DNA of 20,179 nucleotides from positions 1 to 20,179 of the forward strand of contig JABDKS010000906.1 in NCBI GenBank assembly GCA_013002105.1, written 5' to 3'. The stretch's first letter is position 1; every line of letters starts with the position of its first letter. The notes below the pieces were generated by a model. That model did no database searches and was not told where the DNA came from. It saw only the letters and a list, made by a program, of their open reading frames with translations. Positions 1 through 8,109 of the stretch are shown piece after piece. Both the position numbers and the translations under genes were made by a program. The DNA is from Pirellulaceae bacterium. Lineage in GTDB: Bacteria; Planctomycetota; Planctomycetia; Pirellulales; Pirellulaceae.

Positions 1-672
1 CATCCACATCTCGCCGGCTCCTAGCGAGCGACGACTGGTGAAGTGTTTGCGAGCGACGATGTATTGGCCATCGGGCGACCAGTCAGGTCCATTGAAAAGT
101 CGATAGGTTTCGTTGGTGATCTGTTTCGGATTGCGTCCATCGACATCGATTACCCAGATGTTGTCGCCCGCTTTGCCGCTCTTTCCGTGCCGATCACTTG
201 TGAACGCGATCTCGCGTCCGTCGGGGCTGAATCGTGGCTGCATGTCCCAGGCCACACCGCTGGTCAGCTTTTTTGGCTGCCCGCGTTTCTTTTTTCCGTC
301 GGCGCCCTGGATCGGCATCACGTACAGATCCCCCAGAAAATCAAAAACGATCCGCTTTCCGTCGGGACTGACATCCAAGTTGATCCACGTTCCCTCGGTC
401 GCATCAATCTTTTGATCTCGCCCCGGGCCCGGCGGCGACTCGATATTCCAATCCTGTTTACTCTCGGCGTCATCCGTCCCGTTCGTCTCCCCGCCCGACT
501 GCGTCTCAGGCGCCGACTGCGTCTCCCCGTCTGACTGCGTCTCCGGCGCTGATGGTGCCGCAGGCGCTGATGGTGCCGCAGCCGACAGAACCGCAGCCGA
601 CGGGCTGCCCACAGCGTGCCCCCAGAAAAGAAGCAACAGGAATACAGAGATCGAACGAACTTTGACCGTCAT
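1..672 (-). CDS. Exported TolB-like beta-propeller protein, probable amidohydrolase fusion (N-terminal part, cut by window edge)
   Basis: The reading frame is open from the ATG at 672 down to base 1, giving 224 residues without a stop. Residues 1-22 form a signal peptide with a hydrophobic run of Leu, Phe and Trp. A low-complexity Ala/Pro/Ser then Glu/Thr/Gln/Ser linker follows to about residue 70. After that come TolB/PD40-type propeller blades, each marked by an S-P-D-G turn (LDVSPDGKRIVFD, PRFSPDGREIAFTSD, PDWSPDGQYIVARK). The stretch with T-E-G-T-W-I-N-L-D-V and K-H-F-T-S-R-R-S-L-G-A-G-E resembles the N-terminal half of planctomycete and other bacterial proteins in which a TolB-like propeller precedes an amidohydrolase domain. 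That C-terminal domain lies outside the window, so the fusion is inferred. The protein is probably periplasmic. The opposite strand carries a long open frame here that is a shadow. Confidence 0.82.
   Translation of the reverse strand, partial: MTVKVRSISVFLLLLFWGHAVGSPSAAVLSAAAPSAPAAPSAPETQSDGETQSAPETQSGGETNGTDDAESKQDWNIESPPGPGRDQKIDATEGTWINLDVSPDGKRIVFDFLGDLYVMPIQGADGKKKRGQPKKLTSGVAWDMQPRFSPDGREIAFTSDRHGKSGKAGDNIWVIDVDGRNPKQITNETYRLFNGPDWSPDGQYIVARKHFTSRRSLGAGEMWM
497..586 (-). repeat. 18-bp in-frame tandem repeats encoding a hexapeptide linker
   Basis: Five successive 18-bp units lie in register. On the plus strand three begin gactgcgtctc (497, 515, 533) and two begin gatggtgccgca (551, 569). 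A perfect 18-bp duplication spans 545-580. On the coding strand they give hexapeptides of the types AAPSAP and ETQSxx, forming the flexible linker between the signal peptide and the propeller. The length is a multiple of three, so gain or loss of units would keep the frame. Confidence 0.85.
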
Positions 673-902
673 AATGGCACGGGGCAATGGCGGGAGAGTG
701 AAGCGATCTGGCGACGATGAACGCAATCATCACGCAGTGGGGAAGTCGCCTCGATTGACCGGTTTGATCTTAATCGACTCGACTGAAATCGGAGTGACTG
801 CAAGCACCTTTCCTGTCGTTTCAAGCGACGATTGGCCCAAAACGGGTCTTGTTGGAGGCAATCTAACGATCATTGACGATTGTGCAGCGGGCAAATGGGT
901 CG

Positions 903-911
903 TGCTATACT
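903..911 (+). promoter_or_regulatory. Candidate extended -10 promoter for the kinase gene
   Basis: TG-C-TATACT is a good match to an extended -10 box and sits about 45 bp before the kinase ATG at 956. No -35 hexamer at ideal spacing is seen: TTGACG at 873-878 is too far upstream and TTGTGC at 880-885 leaves a 20-bp spacer. The rest of the 673-955 divergent spacer shows no gene; the one short plus-strand frame in it has no recognisable protein. Confidence 0.35.
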
Positions 912-955
912 GAGAACCGTTCCTTCTCTCGCACCTATTCGCAATATTACTGCCA

Positions 956-3805
956 ATGGGCTTGTCCAACCTCTCGCTCGATTTCCTCGACTCGCCTCTC
1001 CAGGATGGCGATCTTGGCACACTTGGTCACTATCGCGTGATCGATCAATTGGGCAAGGGTGGTATGGGATTTGTGTTTCGCGCCGAAGACACAAAATTGC
1101 AGCGGACGGTGGCGCTGAAGATCATGAATCGAAAAATCGCGTCGACACCCAATAGTCGTGCGAGATTCATCAGCGAAGCCCGAGCGATGGCCGCGGTCCA
1201 TCACGACAACGTCGCCACGATCTTCGAAGTGGGCGAGCACAACGAAACACCCTTCATGGCAATGGAGATGCTGAAGGGTTCGACCCTGGAAAAATTCAAG
1301 AACGCCGAGCAACGCCCGACCTACAAGCAGATCATTCAGTTTGCCAAGGAGATGGCACGCGGTATGGCCGCTGCTCACGCACAGGGCATCGTGCATCGTG
1401 ACATCAAACCCGCCAACATTTGGATCGAATCGGTCAACGATCGAGTCAAAATTCTCGACTTCGGTCTCGCGTTGGCTTCCACACCGGTCGACCAATTGGC
1501 CGGTCGAGGCGCAGTGATCGGCACCCCTGGATACCTCTCACCCGAACAAGCTCGTAGCGAACCACTGGATGATCGCAGCGATCTGTATTCGATGGGTGTG
1601 GTCCTGTACGAACTGGCCACGAACAAACTGCCCCTGCACAGTAAATCAGTGGCCGGTCAGTTGATTGCGATCCTTGCACATTCCCCCAAACCCATTCGTG
1701 AGCTGAACCCGGACATTCCTCAACCCCTCGCAGACTTGATCCACAAACTGCTTCGAAAAGAGCCGCGAAATCGGGTCCGATCGGCCGCGGAATTAGAAAA
1801 GCTGCTCGACCAAGTCGCGATCGACTGCGAGTCAACGACCGAAGTGGCCCAGGCGATCAACAAGTTGCAGATGGGACTCGATCAGATTGTCAAACAAAAG
1901 GATGAACCCGAGTTTGATGCTCCGGTGATGATGCCCGATTTGCCCGATCCGTTCGCATCGTTACCCGACGACCCACTTGGCAGTTCGGGTTCGTTCCCCG
2001 CAGTTCCCGCGGCGGCGCCGACGCCAGCGGCGAATCCTTACCGCAAACCGCAGCCGACCAACACAACCAAGAAATCTGCATCATCCGCCGCTTCGCCACT
2101 GGCAAAATACTGGCCGATCGGCCTGGTCGCAGCCATCGCCGTGATCGCCATCCCGATCACCATATTGGCACTCTCTGGATCGGACTCATCCACACCGCCG
2201 GTCCCGGTTACCTCCGTCGCGTCGGTCGACTCGGGCAACGACCAACCGACTGCCGATAAACCAACCGTCAATAAGCCACCTGCAAACAGGTCGCCCAATA
2301 ACAGGCAAGCGAACAACAACACCGCCGGCACGTCGCCGAAAAAACCGAAAGCGAATTTCCCGCCGCCGGTGGATGTGTCTGCCCCGCAGATCACAGAAGC
2401 ATTCGTGCCCGGTGCGATCGCGATCATCGACAAGTCCAAAGGGAACGGTTCGTTTGAAAATACAAGACTGGCAAACAAGGCCCATCGGTTAACCGGTGGG
2501 GGCCAATCCAAGACTCGCATCCCAGGATGGTCCGCCACGCTCAAAGGTGATCAAGCCGGTTTTGCTAACGGCGAACCGGCTGCCGCCTCCGACGGGCGTT
2601 TCTACCTGTTTGCCGACAAAAATTCTGTAGCCGATATTTCGTCAGACCTGGCCGATCATGTGACCCAAGCGGGTGACGTGTTTCGTCTTGTTTTTGACAT
2701 TGGCGGCATGCCTGGTCAAGGCAAAGCCAAGACACGTTACACGGCATTGCTCTGTTTCAAAAAGGACAACAAGGCGTCCGCGAATAAGTGGAAACTGGGC
2801 GAAACGCAGGATGACACCGATCTACGCAGTGGCATGCGGACGGTCGGCTACGAGTACACCGCCCGCTCCGAAGACATCGGTAAAAAACCGTTCGTGCGAA
2901 TCACCATGGCCGAGAATGACGGCAAGCGACCCAAGAGTTTTCTGGACAACGTCCGACTGACCGTCCAGTCACCGTCAGCGAATATGGCCTCCAATCAAAC
3001 CGGGACCATCAATCAAAGCATGGCGGCCGATCGAAGTATGCAGGCCGACCAAAACCGGTCGACCGTGCCGCCGGCCAGCGTTGTGTCCAATGTGCCGGCG
3101 GCCAACATGGTCACCGTCGAATCACCCTCGTCCACTTCTTCAACCGACCCGTCCCCGACATCGGTCGAACCACCGTCGCCCCCGCCGGTTGCTTTGGAAG
3201 TGATGACAATCCGTACCACCGATGGATACGGTGCCGACGCAGCGGTCAAGAAAGGCGGCAGTATTCGCGACACGCTCGGGACCAAACCGACGATTGCGAT
3301 TCAAATGCGAGGCGATATCGACATTCAACACAGTTATCTGCGTTTCGATCTCACACCGATTACGCCGGAATCAAACAACAAGAACCAAAACAAACCGGCC
3401 GACATCCAACGCAAAACGGCCAAGACAACGCTCGTTTTGCACACGACGGGCAGCAAGCCCGCGGCGGGTGCAACAATTCGCGTTCACGGAATTAGCGACC
3501 GTGCCACCAGTAGTTGGGAGGAATCGGGCAACCGTTCGATCTCGTGGAAAAAGTCTTATTCGGAGGCCGGTTTGGGAGCATTACCCTTGTTGGCCGAAGT
3601 CGCGATTCCCGAATCCCATGGCAAGGAGCCTGTCGTTAAAATCACATCGCCGGAGCTGAGTGACTTTGTCCGCACCGCTCCGCTCCGCAGTATCACGCTG
3701 GTGCTCTCGGGTCGCTCCAGCAACAACCAGCCGTTGCAATTCGTCGCCCGTGAAGGCGACAAAGAGACAGCGCCGGCCCTGCAGATCGAAATCGTCGGGC
3801 AGTAA
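956..3805 (+). CDS. Transmembrane Ser/Thr protein kinase with jelly-roll-like and DNRLRE-like extracytoplasmic domains
   Basis: 949 residues. The ATG at 956 is chosen because an in-frame TGA lies at 911-913 and no other ATG intervenes. Residues about 25-290 are a complete Hanks-type kinase domain: glycine loop G33-K-G-G-M-G38, ATP-binding Lys55 in V-A-L-K-I, catalytic H147-R-D149 with K-P-A-N, D168-F-G, then G-T-P-G-Y-L-S-P-E-Q. A Pro/Ala/Ser linker leads to one membrane helix at about 385-407, then a second low-complexity linker rich in Asn, Pro and Thr. Residues about 473-672 look like a carbohydrate-binding-type jelly roll (NGSFE near 497-501, I-P-G-W, then F-L-D-N-V-R-L-T-V). Residues about 745-949 resemble a DNRLRE/CBM96-type domain (S-Y-L-R-F-D-L, S-W-E-E-S with I-S-W, F-V-A-R-E-G, P-A-L-Q-I). 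The kinase should be cytoplasmic and the C-terminus outside. Kinase assignment is firm; the two outer domains are judged by eye. It converges on the next gene with a 48-bp gap. Confidence 0.92.
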   Translation: MGLSNLSLDFLDSPLQDGDLGTLGHYRVIDQLGKGGMGFVFRAEDTKLQRTVALKIMNRKIASTPNSRARFISEARAMAAVHHDNVATIFEVGEHNETPFMAMEMLKGSTLEKFKNAEQRPTYKQIIQFAKEMARGMAAAHAQGIVHRDIKPANIWIESVNDRVKILDFGLALASTPVDQLAGRGAVIGTPGYLSPEQARSEPLDDRSDLYSMGVVLYELATNKLPLHSKSVAGQLIAILAHSPKPIRELNPDIPQPLADLIHKLLRKEPRNRVRSAAELEKLLDQVAIDCESTTEVAQAINKLQMGLDQIVKQKDEPEFDAPVMMPDLPDPFASLPDDPLGSSGSFPAVPAAAPTPAANPYRKPQPTNTTKKSASSAASPLAKYWPIGLVAAIAVIAIPITILALSGSDSSTPPVPVTSVASVDSGNDQPTADKPTVNKPPANRSPNNRQANNNTAGTSPKKPKANFPPPVDVSAPQITEAFVPGAIAIIDKSKGNGSFENTRLANKAHRLTGGGQSKTRIPGWSATLKGDQAGFANGEPAAASDGRFYLFADKNSVADISSDLADHVTQAGDVFRLVFDIGGMPGQGKAKTRYTALLCFKKDNKASANKWKLGETQDDTDLRSGMRTVGYEYTARSEDIGKKPFVRITMAENDGKRPKSFLDNVRLTVQSPSANMASNQTGTINQSMAADRSMQADQNRSTVPPASVVSNVPAANMVTVESPSSTSSTDPSPTSVEPPSPPPVALEVMTIRTTDGYGADAAVKKGGSIRDTLGTKPTIAIQMRGDIDIQHSYLRFDLTPITPESNNKNQNKPADIQRKTAKTTLVLHTTGSKPAAGATIRVHGISDRATSSWEESGNRSISWKKSYSEAGLGALPLLAEVAIPESHGKEPVVKITSPELSDFVRTAPLRSITLVLSGRSSNNQPLQFVAREGDKETAPALQIEIVGQ

Positions 3806-3853
3806 AACGCTCTGTCTAAGTTTTGACGCAATGCGGTCGCAACGGTTCTCGTG

Positions 3854-5203
3854 TCACTTCGGTTCTGCCGTGGGGAACACGCTGATCCGAACGTCACCAA
3901 AATCGTGCGGTTGATCCACCTCCTGGTCGTCAACAAGTCGGACTCGCAGCAATCCGAAGCACCGAAACGCGACATCGCCCAGCGGACCGTTGGGGTCTTT
4001 GGGCGTCAGCTTGATTTGTAAATCGCCTGGTCGCAATCCATCGACTCGGAACGTCCCATCATCGGCCAACTCGATCTTCTGGATCTCGTTGGCGTTGGGC
4101 CATGCCGGTGCGACCCGCCGTCTCCTCGATGACTTCCCTTGAATCGTCACTGACAGATCGCTCCACGCAAACCCTGCCGGCAAAACGTGTCCTTCGAACG
4201 AGACCAATCTCCCAACGGCCGATCGCTGTTGATTCCCGATGGTGATCCGCATCGTCTTGCCCGCCACAGCGATCAACGACAGCGACGGGCCGACAAGCTC
4301 GGTTCCCTGACCACTATTGATTTGACGTTGAATGTAATGAGCCCCTGGTGCAAGTCGCTCGCACACAAACCGTCCCTGTTCGTCCGTCGTCCCGCCATCG
4401 CGATGATTCAGAATCGGCCACTCCGGCTTAGGTTGCCACCCCACGTACAGTTGGTACATCTGATTCGGTTCCGGTTTGCCATTGTCGGTCAATTGACCTT
4501 CGACGCGGCACCAAGGCTCCAGTGGGATCACCAGCGGCTTGTTGGTTTTATGCAAACCTTGGACGGTCGCCCTTTCGACGAGACCGAACCCATGCTCCCG
4601 ATGCGCCGCAACGATCAAATAGGGATCCGCTTCGGGCGGTACACGGAACTTGCCCATCTGGTCGGTCAAAACCAATTCCGCTCCCAACCGCTGTCCATTG
4701 ACGTAAATCAATTTTCCGTTCTGAACGGACGTTTCACGTCGAAATGTCGCCATCGCTACTTCCGCGCCGGCGACCACGTCGCCCTGGGCCCCGACGACCG
4801 TGCCAAAGATCCCCTTATCAGGACGCAGTTGAAAGTCCATTGTCACATCCCCCGCATCGCGAGTGAATGTCGGCGAGATCGCGGGACGATAGCCGTCCGC
4901 CTCGATCCGTAGTCGTGTTTTCAACCAGGGCCGCCGATTGAACCACTCGTAGCGGCCATCGGCGTGCTCGGTAATCAAATGCCCCTGCCAATTGGTGTGA
5001 ATGTCGTTGTACGGCGACCCAATGATCAAACGCAACTCTTTGATCGGCTCGCCCGTCTCTGCATCGCGTACCTCGCCCTGCACGCGAATCGCCCCCTCGT
5101 TCAGATTCAATCGAGGTTTGTCTGGCGGTTCTGCCGCGTGGCTGACAACACCAACGAGGATCGACGACAGGCAGACGGCCACCGCATAGATCGAATGTTT
5201 CAT
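3854..5203 (-). CDS. Exported carboxypeptidase-regulatory-like domain protein
   Basis: 449 residues from the ATG at 5203. The frame is open upstream to an ATG at 5272, but the inner start puts a clean signal peptide first (MKHSIYAVAVCLSSILVGVV, cleavage near S-H-A-A). The mature protein is a series of beta-sandwich segments like the carboxypeptidase D regulatory / CNA-B family: V-Q-G-E-V-R-D-A-E-T-G-E-P-I, then G-I-F-G-T-V-V-G-A-Q-G-D-V-V-A-G-A-E-V, then C-R-V-E-G-Q-L-T-D-N-G-K-P-E with T-D-E-Q-G-R-F-V-C-E-R-L-A-P-G, then a last segment with D-D-G-T-F-R-V-D-G-L-R-P-G. No catalytic residues are recognised. Such proteins are common at planctomycete cell surfaces and are usually thought to be structural or binding modules. 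No Shine-Dalgarno site is seen. It diverges from the LarA-family gene. Confidence 0.8.
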   Translation of the reverse strand: MKHSIYAVAVCLSSILVGVVSHAAEPPDKPRLNLNEGAIRVQGEVRDAETGEPIKELRLIIGSPYNDIHTNWQGHLITEHADGRYEWFNRRPWLKTRLRIEADGYRPAISPTFTRDAGDVTMDFQLRPDKGIFGTVVGAQGDVVAGAEVAMATFRRETSVQNGKLIYVNGQRLGAELVLTDQMGKFRVPPEADPYLIVAAHREHGFGLVERATVQGLHKTNKPLVIPLEPWCRVEGQLTDNGKPEPNQMYQLYVGWQPKPEWPILNHRDGGTTDEQGRFVCERLAPGAHYIQRQINSGQGTELVGPSLSLIAVAGKTMRITIGNQQRSAVGRLVSFEGHVLPAGFAWSDLSVTIQGKSSRRRRVAPAWPNANEIQKIELADDGTFRVDGLRPGDLQIKLTPKDPNGPLGDVAFRCFGLLRVRLVDDQEVDQPHDFGDVRISVFPTAEPK

Positions 5204-5393
5204 CGTGCTGACCAGCTGGCAAAAAAACAATAACTCAGGAGGCACGGTTTTCCACACAGCGATCATCGACAAAGGATAAGTTCATGTCGACACAAGCCAT
5301 CGCTGGATATCACCTGGGGCCACCTTACCGCGCGTGGCAGAGGTGGACTATCGTGAAGGCTGTTTCATTGACGCTTTTGCATGGATCGGATCG

Positions 5394-6683
5394 ATGGCGA
5401 TCGAAATCAATTTACGTTACGGCCGGGGCGAGATTCCACTGCGTATCGCCGACGACGTCGACGTCACCGTCATTCGCAAACCACCCATGCCGATCCTGGA
5501 GCACCCGCGAGACGCCGTGGCCGGCGCGTTGCGAAACGGTGTTGATGTAGCACCTCTGAGCGAGATGGCCGCTAGCGCGTCGACCGCCTGCATTGCGATC
5601 TGCGACATCACTCGGCCTGTCCCCAACGGACTGTTCCTGCGGCCCATCATCGAAACGTTGATCGCCGCAGGCGTTCCCGCGACCGGAATCACGGTATTGG
5701 TCGCCACCGGCTTGCATCGACCCAACGAAGGAGACGAACTGGCCGAGTTGATCGGCGATCGGTGGGTGTTGCAAAACGTCACCGTCGCCAACCATTTCGC
5801 CCGCAGCGACGCGGACCATGTCGAACTGGGTCGCACAAGTACGCGGGGGACGGTGGTCCGGTTGGATCGACGATTTGTCGAAGCCGACATTCGGATCGCC
5901 ACCGGCTTGGTTGAACCCCATTTTATGGCGGGCTACTCGGGGGGACGCAAAGTGATCGCACCGGGACTCGCTCATGCAGAAACCATCACGACTTTTCACA
6001 GTGCCCGCTTCATGGCCGACCCGGCCGCGACCAATTGCAACTTCATCGGCAACCCGCTGCACGAAGAACAATTGCAAATCGTCGAAATGCTCGGGGGCGC
6101 TTTGTCGCTCAATACGGTCATCGATGAAGATCGCAATCTTTCGTTCGTCAACTTCGGCGAAATTGTTCACAGCCACGAATTGGCCGTCCAGTTTGTCCGT
6201 GAATATTGCGAGGTCGCAGTGCCGCGGCGTTTTCATACCGTCGTGACCAGCGCCGCAGGACATCCATTGGACCAGACCTATTACCAAACGGTCAAAGCCA
6301 TGGTCGGACCCGTCAACATTCTCTCGCCGGGCGGCGATTTGATTGTCGCATCACAATGCAACGAAGGAATCGGATCACCTGAATTCATCGACGCACAACA
6401 ACGGCTCAACACCGACGGTCCCGACGCGTTCGTCCAAAGCATTCTGCAGAAATCGCATGCGGATGTCGACGAATGGCAAACTCAAATGCAGCTCAAGCCG
6501 ATGGCTGCCGGAAACATTCAACTCTTTGCCGACGGGCTGTCCGCCCAACAACGACCGATCACCGGGGTGAATGTCATCGACGATCTGGATGCCGCAATCG
6601 CTCAGAGCGTTGCCCGAAGTGGCGAAAAAGCGATCGCGGTCATCCCCGAAGGCCCCTACGTCGTGCCAATGCTGAAACCGTGA
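5394..6683 (+). CDS. larA: LarA-family nickel-pincer racemase/epimerase
   Basis: 429 residues. The ATG at 5394 gives the family's usual N-terminus (MAIEINLRYGRGEIPLRI); an in-frame ATG at 5334 adds 20 unlikely residues. LarA enzymes racemise or epimerise 2-hydroxy acids with a nickel pincer cofactor bound covalently to a lysine. Every active-site position known from Lactiplantibacillus LarA can be matched: D71 and R74 in D-I-T-R-P, H108 in A-T-G-L-H-R-P, H176 in E-P-H-F, the cofactor lysine K186 in S-G-G-R-K, H202 in T-F-H-S, and Q298 and K301 in Y-Q-T-V-K. The spacings H176-K186-H202 equal those of the reference enzyme. The protein should be cytoplasmic. The substrate cannot be read from sequence: family members act on lactate and on other hydroxy acids. 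The cofactor-building genes larB, larC and larE are not in the window. The stop codon overlaps a strong hairpin. Confidence 0.9.
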   Translation: MAIEINLRYGRGEIPLRIADDVDVTVIRKPPMPILEHPRDAVAGALRNGVDVAPLSEMAASASTACIAICDITRPVPNGLFLRPIIETLIAAGVPATGITVLVATGLHRPNEGDELAELIGDRWVLQNVTVANHFARSDADHVELGRTSTRGTVVRLDRRFVEADIRIATGLVEPHFMAGYSGGRKVIAPGLAHAETITTFHSARFMADPAATNCNFIGNPLHEEQLQIVEMLGGALSLNTVIDEDRNLSFVNFGEIVHSHELAVQFVREYCEVAVPRRFHTVVTSAAGHPLDQTYYQTVKAMVGPVNILSPGGDLIVASQCNEGIGSPEFIDAQQRLNTDGPDAFVQSILQKSHADVDEWQTQMQLKPMAAGNIQLFADGLSAQQRPITGVNVIDDLDAAIAQSVARSGEKAIAVIPEGPYVVPMLKP

Positions 6684-6708
6684 TCGATTCGTCAACAACG
6701 AATCGATC
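6682..6708. terminator. Hairpin at the end of the larA-family gene
   Basis: A perfect 11-bp inverted repeat (gatcgattcgt / acgaatcgatc) with a 5-nt loop begins within the TGA stop codon of the upstream gene. There is no T-run, so it is not a classic intrinsic terminator, but its position at a convergent junction fits transcript-end formation or 3' protection. Confidence 0.5.
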
Positions 6709-6712
6709 GTAG

Positions 6713-6763
6713 GCCAGGACCGGTCCTGGCGTGATCAGACTTGCCAGGACCGGTGGTCCTGGC
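6713..6763. repeat. Paired palindromes with a CCAGGAC core
   Basis: Two adjacent palindromes lie between convergent genes. The first, 6713-6730, is a perfect 18-bp palindrome gccaggaccggtcctggc. The second, 6743-6763, has 9-bp arms gccaggacc / ggtcctggc around ggt. The same core recurs, imperfectly, at 13514-13530 in another intergenic spacer, suggesting a dispersed REP-like element. A bidirectional terminator role is possible. Confidence 0.65.
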
Positions 6764-6793
6764 CTGCGCTAAAAGTCGGGGCGAAACGCTGCA

Positions 6794-8038
6794 CTAGGGC
6801 TGACAACGCTGCAACGTCATCAACGCAAACCCGGTGCCATAGGGTCGGTGATAGTCGTACAACGGGTAGTCCCACCAGGAACCATTCTTCTCTTGTCGAT
6901 CCAACATCAGCTTGGCCAGCATCGCCTGATACGGAGGCTGTTCGTCCGCAGGCAACAACTCCAAGTTCAACGCGCCGTAGTAGTGACCAAAGTAGTAAAA
7001 GTATCCCGCTACTTGCATCCAAGATTCGTGCGGAACCGGTCGCTTTCGTCCGATGTCCAACCAACCGTTGCGGACATACAACCGATAGAGCCAGTTCTTG
7101 ATTACGTTGTCGGTAACCGTCTTGTCTCCCCACAAACGCAAAGCAACGTTGCAACATTGTGTTCGGCCAAGACTTCCGCCAGGACGATTGATGCCACGCA
7201 TCGGCTGATACTTCAAGTACTCGCCGTACAAATAGCTAAAGTCAAGTTTCTTTTGCCGATTGGTCGCCGCGATGGCTCGTTTTACGACACGACCCGGTGG
7301 CTCGACGCCGATCGCCTTCGCTTCGGCCAAGGCGACCAGAATCGTTCCGTTGACGAAACTGATCGAATCGGATGTCGGCTGATTCGCACCGTAACGAAAA
7401 TCGTAATAGCCCCAACCCCCATCGACCGATTCGTAGCGAGTGAGCATGTCGAACTGCAATCGAATCAGTTCCTCGAATTTCTTTTGTTTCGTCGCATCGT
7501 CGGCGTGCCGTCCATGCATCCGCACCAGCGCCTGGATCGAATAACCGTGGCCCCACACGTTGTACATCGCGTCGGCGGTGGCTCGTCGTAACGATGTCAG
7601 ATGCTCTAGCAACCAAGCCTCCGCACGATCCAGCGATTTCGTCGCGTCAGGATCATCCGAGTCGACTTCGATCAGTGCGGAAATGCACAGGGCCGTCGTT
7701 GCCGCCCGAAACGCATGGTGTGCCCCTGGAACGGGTGCATAAATATTCAGTCCCTTGGTTTTCGTCGGCGACCCCCAGGAACCATTGGCGTTTTGATCGT
7801 CGATCAAAAACTGCACGCCGCGATCAATCGCTTCACGGATTTCCGATCCACTGGGCCCTGCAACCACTGGCAACACGGGTGGCTGACTGAAATCGAACGG
7901 ATTTTCCAAAACGCCGCGACCCGCTGGCTCGCCTTCCTGGACAACCTCTTGCGAATCCTTCTGGGTCGCATCCTGGGCCGACAAAGTGCCTATGCAGGCG
8001 ACCTGCAAGACGATCAGGGCAAGCGAACGAAGCAACAT
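6794..8038 (-). CDS. Exported prenyltransferase/squalene-oxidase-repeat protein
   Basis: 414 residues from the ATG at 8038, chosen because an AAGGA site lies 9 nt upstream and a signal peptide follows directly (MLLRSLALIVLQVACIGTLSA). An in-frame ATG at 8095 would add 19 polar residues. The mature protein shows repeats of the alpha-alpha toroid family shared by squalene cyclases and prenyltransferase subunits: Q-N-A-N-G-S-W-G near 82-89, V-D-G-G-W-G-Y-Y-D near 205-213, and Q-E-K-N-G-S-W-W-D-Y-P near the C-terminus. It is shorter than true squalene-hopene cyclases, carries a signal peptide, and lacks a D-x-D-D motif in the proper setting. A terpene-cyclase activity is therefore not supported; a periplasmic binding or unknown enzymatic role is as likely. 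It follows the HlyD-like gene by 71 bp on the same strand, so they are probably co-transcribed. Confidence 0.8.
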   Translation of the reverse strand: MLLRSLALIVLQVACIGTLSAQDATQKDSQEVVQEGEPAGRGVLENPFDFSQPPVLPVVAGPSGSEIREAIDRGVQFLIDDQNANGSWGSPTKTKGLNIYAPVPGAHHAFRAATTALCISALIEVDSDDPDATKSLDRAEAWLLEHLTSLRRATADAMYNVWGHGYSIQALVRMHGRHADDATKQKKFEELIRLQFDMLTRYESVDGGWGYYDFRYGANQPTSDSISFVNGTILVALAEAKAIGVEPPGRVVKRAIAATNRQKKLDFSYLYGEYLKYQPMRGINRPGGSLGRTQCCNVALRLWGDKTVTDNVIKNWLYRLYVRNGWLDIGRKRPVPHESWMQVAGYFYYFGHYYGALNLELLPADEQPPYQAMLAKLMLDRQEKNGSWWDYPLYDYHRPYGTGFALMTLQRCQP

Positions 8039-8047
8039 TTGTTTTTT

Positions 8048-8052
8048 TCCTT
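8048..8052 (-). promoter_or_regulatory. Ribosome binding site deciding the start at 8038
   Basis: AAGGA on the minus strand, 9 nt before the ATG at 8038. The alternative ATG at 8095 has no comparable site, so this favours the shorter protein that begins with its signal peptide. Confidence 0.55.
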
Positions 8053-8109
8053 TTGTTCGATCAGAGATTTTGACTGACCGGTTCGACGACGTCATGAAAT
8101 CAACGACTC

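Noticed and set aside
43..534. 163-codon plus-strand frame
   Set aside because: It is antisense to the TolB-propeller gene, has no recognisable motif, and follows the codon bias of the minus-strand gene.
5284..5550. 88-codon plus-strand frame with a good AAGGA site
   Set aside because: It overlaps the LarA-family start in another frame and its composition is not protein-like; the LarA N-terminus is complete without it.
5412..6287. 291-codon minus-strand frame
   Set aside because: Shadow of the LarA-family gene, which has clear active-site motifs on the plus strand.
6682..6763. CRISPR or attachment site at the hairpin cluster
   Set aside because: Only two unequal palindromes, no regular spacers, no integrase or cas gene nearby.
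7640..7680. D-S-D-D in the prenyltransferase-repeat protein as a cyclase D-x-D-D motif
   Set aside because: It lies near the N-terminus in a different context from the catalytic motif of squalene-hopene cyclases, and the protein is exported and too short.
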